From JBBPZA01 sp963728925 (lineage in GTDB: Bacteria; Actinomycetota; Thermoleophilia; Solirubrobacterales; Solirubrobacteraceae), in the NCBI GenBank assembly GCA_963728925.1, contig CAVSMB010000014.1:372001-436000 (forward strand): DNA of 64,000 bases, written 5' to 3'. The first letter of the stretch is position 1. Each line of letters starts with the position of its first letter. A program made the position numbers and the translations under genes. This document shows, piece by piece, positions 61,877 to 64,000 of the stretch. The notes beneath the pieces are model-generated. The model was not told where the DNA came from. It searched no databases and saw only the letters and a list, made by a program, of their open reading frames with translations.

Positions 61877-62149
61877 CTAGGAGTCGCGTGAGCGCTTCGA
61901 CCGCCGCCGCACCGCGCTGAGCGCCGCGCCCACGGCGAGCCCCAGCACGAAGGACAGCACGATCACCAGGATCAGTGGAGTCCTGGTCGTGCCCACCAGC
62001 CAGTGGACCGTCACCTTGTCCGTGTTGAGCACGGCGAAGACGGCCGCGATCGCGCCGGCCGCGATGCCGACCGGCAGCCGCCACCCGCCCTCCTTCTTTC
62101 GCCCGCCGGCGGCCGGTTCGAGCTTGCCGGTGCGGGACCTGTCGGCCAC
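61877..62149 (-). CDS. LapA-domain (DUF1049) two-helix membrane protein
   Basis: 90 residues. A basic N-terminus (ADRSRTGKLEPAAGGRKKEGGW) is followed by two TM helices (LPVGIAAGAIAAVFAVLNTD and PLILVIVLSFVLGLAVGAAL) separated by the conserved KVTVHWLVGTT strand, and a basic tail. In other bacteria LapA/YciS helps control lipopolysaccharide assembly; in actinobacteria the role is unknown. The GTG start is 3 nt after the upstream SRPBCC stop, so it is the third gene of a minus-strand lipid operon. Confidence 0.85.
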   Translation of the reverse strand: MADRSRTGKLEPAAGGRKKEGGWRLPVGIAAGAIAAVFAVLNTDKVTVHWLVGTTRTPLILVIVLSFVLGLAVGAALSAVRRRSKRSRDS

Positions 62150-62152
62150 GCC

Positions 62153-62647
62153 CTACGCCGCCCGCGAGGTGCGCGCCCGGCGGCGCGCCGCGGCGCTCTT
62201 GCGCAGCTGCTCGTGCTCCACCTGGCGCTTGAGCTGCGCGAGGGTCCGGCGCAGGTGGCCGCGCACGGTCGGGCCGGCGATGCGCTCGGCGACCCAGCCG
62301 AAGATGCCCGCGCCGGCGACGCCGTAGGCGAGCCGCATCTCCACGCGGGTGCGGCCCGGGACGCGCTCGCGCAGCCGCCAGCGGCCGCGCTGATCGATGC
62401 CGGTGATCGACACCCAGGCCATGTCGGACGGCGCGTTGAACTCGACGACCTCGATCAGGCCGCCGACCTCGGCCGAGCCGACGCGCATCAGCATCCGGTA
62501 GCGCGCGCCCTCGCCGGTCGGCGCCTCGCTCACCACCTCCCAGCGGGTGAAGCCCGACATGAAGTGCAGATAGCGCGAGGGGTCGGCGAGCTGCTCCCAG
62601 ACGCCCTCGGGCGTGGAGGAGATCTCGATCGACTCGACGATCCTCAT
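62153..62647 (-). CDS. SRPBCC (polyketide cyclase/CoxG-like) protein
   Basis: 164 residues. Seen: RIVESIEISSTPEGVWEQLADPSRYLHFMSGFTRWEVVSE, GLIEVVEFNAPSDMAWVSITGIDQRGRWRLRER, then the C-terminal helix TVRGHLRRTLAQLKRQVEHEQL and a basic tail (KSAAARRRARTSRAA). It is a lipid/hydrophobic-ligand binding fold. Its ATG overlaps the acyltransferase stop (ATGA) and it precedes the LapA gene, so a role in envelope lipid handling is inferred. Confidence 0.82.
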   Translation of the reverse strand: MRIVESIEISSTPEGVWEQLADPSRYLHFMSGFTRWEVVSEAPTGEGARYRMLMRVGSAEVGGLIEVVEFNAPSDMAWVSITGIDQRGRWRLRERVPGRTRVEMRLAYGVAGAGIFGWVAERIAGPTVRGHLRRTLAQLKRQVEHEQLRKSAAARRRARTSRAA

Positions 62648-63561
62648 CCGAGGATCGGCAGGCGCCGCTCGGAGGCCAGCGCGTCGAGGGTCTCTTGCAT
62701 GAGGCGCAGCACGTGGTCGTAGACCTCGTCGAGGTCGGGCTCGGGGCCGAACTCCTCGCGCAGGTGGATCGGGGGCAGCGCCTCGACGACGATCTTCGCG
62801 GGCAGCGGGATGTGCCCGAGCATGTCGCCGACGTTCAGTCCCCACGGGAGGGCGATCGAGATCGGCACCACCTTCAGGCGGAAGGCGCGGTCCAAGCCGA
62901 GCACCCGCGCGAGCGTCTCGCCACGGCTCAGGAACAGCGCGGTCTCCTGACCGCCGATCGACACGACGGGGACGATCGGCACGTCCTGGGCCAGCGCGAG
63001 CCGGATGAAGCCCTTGCGCCCGTCGAAGTCGACCCGGTGGCGCTGCCAGGTCGGTCGGTGGACCTCGTAGTCCCCGCCCGGGTAGACGAGCAGCGCGGCG
63101 CCCGACTCCAGCGCCTTCTGGGCGTTCTGCGGCGAGGCGGCGACGGTGCCGTACTTGCGCAGGAAGCCGAGCCCGGGCATCGAGAGCACGAGGTTGTGGG
63201 CGAGCTGGTAGAAGGCGCGCTCGACGCCGAAGTACGCGTTGAAGGCGAGCGAGAGGACGATGGTGTCGGGCGTGAGATTCCCCCCGGAGTGGTTGCCCAC
63301 CAGCAGCACGCCCCCGCGCTCGGGGATGTTCCCCAGCCCGCGGACCTCGCCGCGGAAGTACAGGCTCGCTGCGAGCCACAGGCGCGGCAGGCTCTCCCGG
63401 ATGTAGTCGGGGTCGCGCTCGTCGAGATCGGCGGCCGGAATGCGCGAGCCGACCTGTCCGGCGACGCCGCGCGCGAGGCGTCCGAGCAGCGAGCCGTCCG
63501 CCCGCGCCTCGGGCTCGTGACCGTTGCGCGACGCCCGTTCGGCTGTGCCGGTGCCGCTCAT
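62644..63561 (-). CDS. Lysophospholipid acyltransferase family protein (PlsC-like, MGAT-type)
   Basis: 305 residues. The N-terminus is soluble (about 50 residues). The acyltransferase core has GGVLLVGNHSGGNLTPDTIVLSLAFNAYF (His...Asp catalytic block in its long form), ERAFYQLAHNL, LVYPGGDYEVHRPTWQRHRVDFDGRKGFIRLALAQDVPIVPVVSIGGQETAL. It would transfer an acyl chain to a lysolipid or glyceride. ATG 63561 is preceded by TAGACT 6 nt upstream, so a leaderless start is probable. It is first in an operon with the SRPBCC and LapA genes. Confidence 0.88.
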   Translation of the reverse strand: MSGTGTAERASRNGHEPEARADGSLLGRLARGVAGQVGSRIPAADLDERDPDYIRESLPRLWLAASLYFRGEVRGLGNIPERGGVLLVGNHSGGNLTPDTIVLSLAFNAYFGVERAFYQLAHNLVLSMPGLGFLRKYGTVAASPQNAQKALESGAALLVYPGGDYEVHRPTWQRHRVDFDGRKGFIRLALAQDVPIVPVVSIGGQETALFLSRGETLARVLGLDRAFRLKVVPISIALPWGLNVGDMLGHIPLPAKIVVEALPPIHLREEFGPEPDLDEVYDHVLRLMQETLDALASERRLPILG

Positions 63562-63567
63562 GGGGCC

Positions 63568-63573
63568 AGTCTA
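63568..63573 (-). promoter_or_regulatory. Leaderless-type -10 (TAGACT) for the acyltransferase operon
   Basis: On the minus strand TAGACT ends 6 nt before ATG 63561. It overlaps the stop codon of the broken M14 gene (63571). Confidence 0.6.
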
Positions 63574-64000
63574 GGCGCGCCGCGCGGCGAACGCTACCGC
63601 GCGACGACCGCGGCGGGGCGCGCGGGGCGACCGGACCGGCCGCCCCGCGCACGCCCACCGGCGCTCGAGGCGGCGGAGCGCCGGCACCTCGGGCTCGGAG
63701 CCCGGCCCCGACCCTGGTAGGTCTCGTTCGTGCGGTCGCCAGAGGCTCCCTCGAGGTCGTAGTTCCACTTGGTCGGCCAGTTGTGGTTCGGGTCGACGCC
63801 GTCCTGCTCGGTGATCTGGCCGTCGCCGTCGTTGTCGCGCAGGTTCTTGCGCCAGAGACGGTTCCCGGGCGCGGTGAAGGTGTAGTCGTAGCCGTCGGGA
63901 TTGACGATCGGGACGAACCACAGCTCGCGCTGGCTCACCAGCCGGCGGATGCCGGGGCCGTCGCGCTGGTCCTTGTTGGCCAGCACGTACTCGAAGAGCC
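63571..64000 (-). pseudogene. M14 zinc carboxypeptidase, broken C-terminal part (5' end outside window)
   Basis: In frame from the right edge: FEYVLANKDQRDGPGIRRLVSQRELWFVPIVNPDGYDYTF, then GNRLWRKNLRDNDGDGQITEQDGVDPNHNWPTKWNYDLEGASGDRTNETYQG split at loops, all typical of actinobacterial M14 peptidases of the NPDGY type. In most relatives the substrate Arg is in N-R-N; here it is N-H-N. After ETYQG the family sequence GPGSEPE...ALRRLERR continues in a different frame and then ends in unrelated Arg/Ala-rich codons at 63571. The second zinc His and catalytic Glu are therefore missing. The HxxE motif would lie to the right of the window. Confidence 0.72.

Overview
The window is about 73% G+C, densely coding on both strands, and has the gene orders tilS-hpt-ftsH-folP-folB-folK, greA-lysS-clpC and radA-disA-carD-ispD-ispF. 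These orders, a secreted protein family with an SPAMVVAF-type signal peptide, and the many Ala/Arg-rich reading frames point to a high-GC actinobacterium. The class Thermoleophilia (Solirubrobacter/Conexibacter-like) is the best guess. This is inferred from gene content and order; no 16S gene is present.

Layout. 1-4.4 kb: a one-carbon/demethylation cluster (GcvT-like protein, two methylenetetrahydrofolate reductase polypeptides, a sarcosine-oxidase-like flavoprotein, a divergent GntR regulator). 4.4-15 kb: a degenerate copper-amine-oxidase-like protein, an acyl-CoA dehydrogenase behind a palindromic operator, a ccmF cut off by a MauG-like fragment, a PadR regulator, a FadB-type beta-oxidation protein and a sirtuin. 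15-20.3 kb: a three-domain cell-wall hydrolase, a coiled-coil protein, a palindrome array and a frameshifted nucleoside phosphorylase. 20.3-37 kb: mostly housekeeping genes (tilS, hpt, ftsH, folate genes, coaX, dus, greA, lysS, clpC). This run is interrupted by a damaged ArsR/AHSA1/reductase cassette between hpt and ftsH and by an inverted-repeat element between coaX and dus. 37-40.4 kb: a two-component system with one normal and one degenerate histidine kinase. 40.4-55.8 kb: an accessory region with two damaged LuxR-ATPase regulators, three related secreted proteins, a MauE/redoxin membrane protein and a cysteine-rich protein, with intact radA inside it. 55.8-64 kb: disA, carD, ispD, a PHP phosphatase, ispF, a DUF2142 membrane protein, a small DUF1036 cassette, a lipid acyltransferase operon and the broken tail of an M14 carboxypeptidase.

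Two features cut across the window. First, many genes have a TANNNT-like hexamer ending 5-8 nt before the start codon and no ribosome binding site, which is the signature of leaderless transcripts. Second, reading-frame breaks and abrupt gene-gene junctions are frequent, but almost only in accessory genes. The large housekeeping genes are uninterrupted, so random base-calling error alone is an unlikely cause, although homopolymer errors or mis-assembly cannot be excluded from sequence alone.

The most system-like locus is 43.2-50.1 kb. It holds four genes coupled by ATGA overlaps: two large secreted paralogues, a MauE-like membrane protein fused to a thioredoxin-fold domain, and a small cysteine-rich exported protein. 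A reasonable hypothesis is an envelope oxidative-folding module with its substrates.
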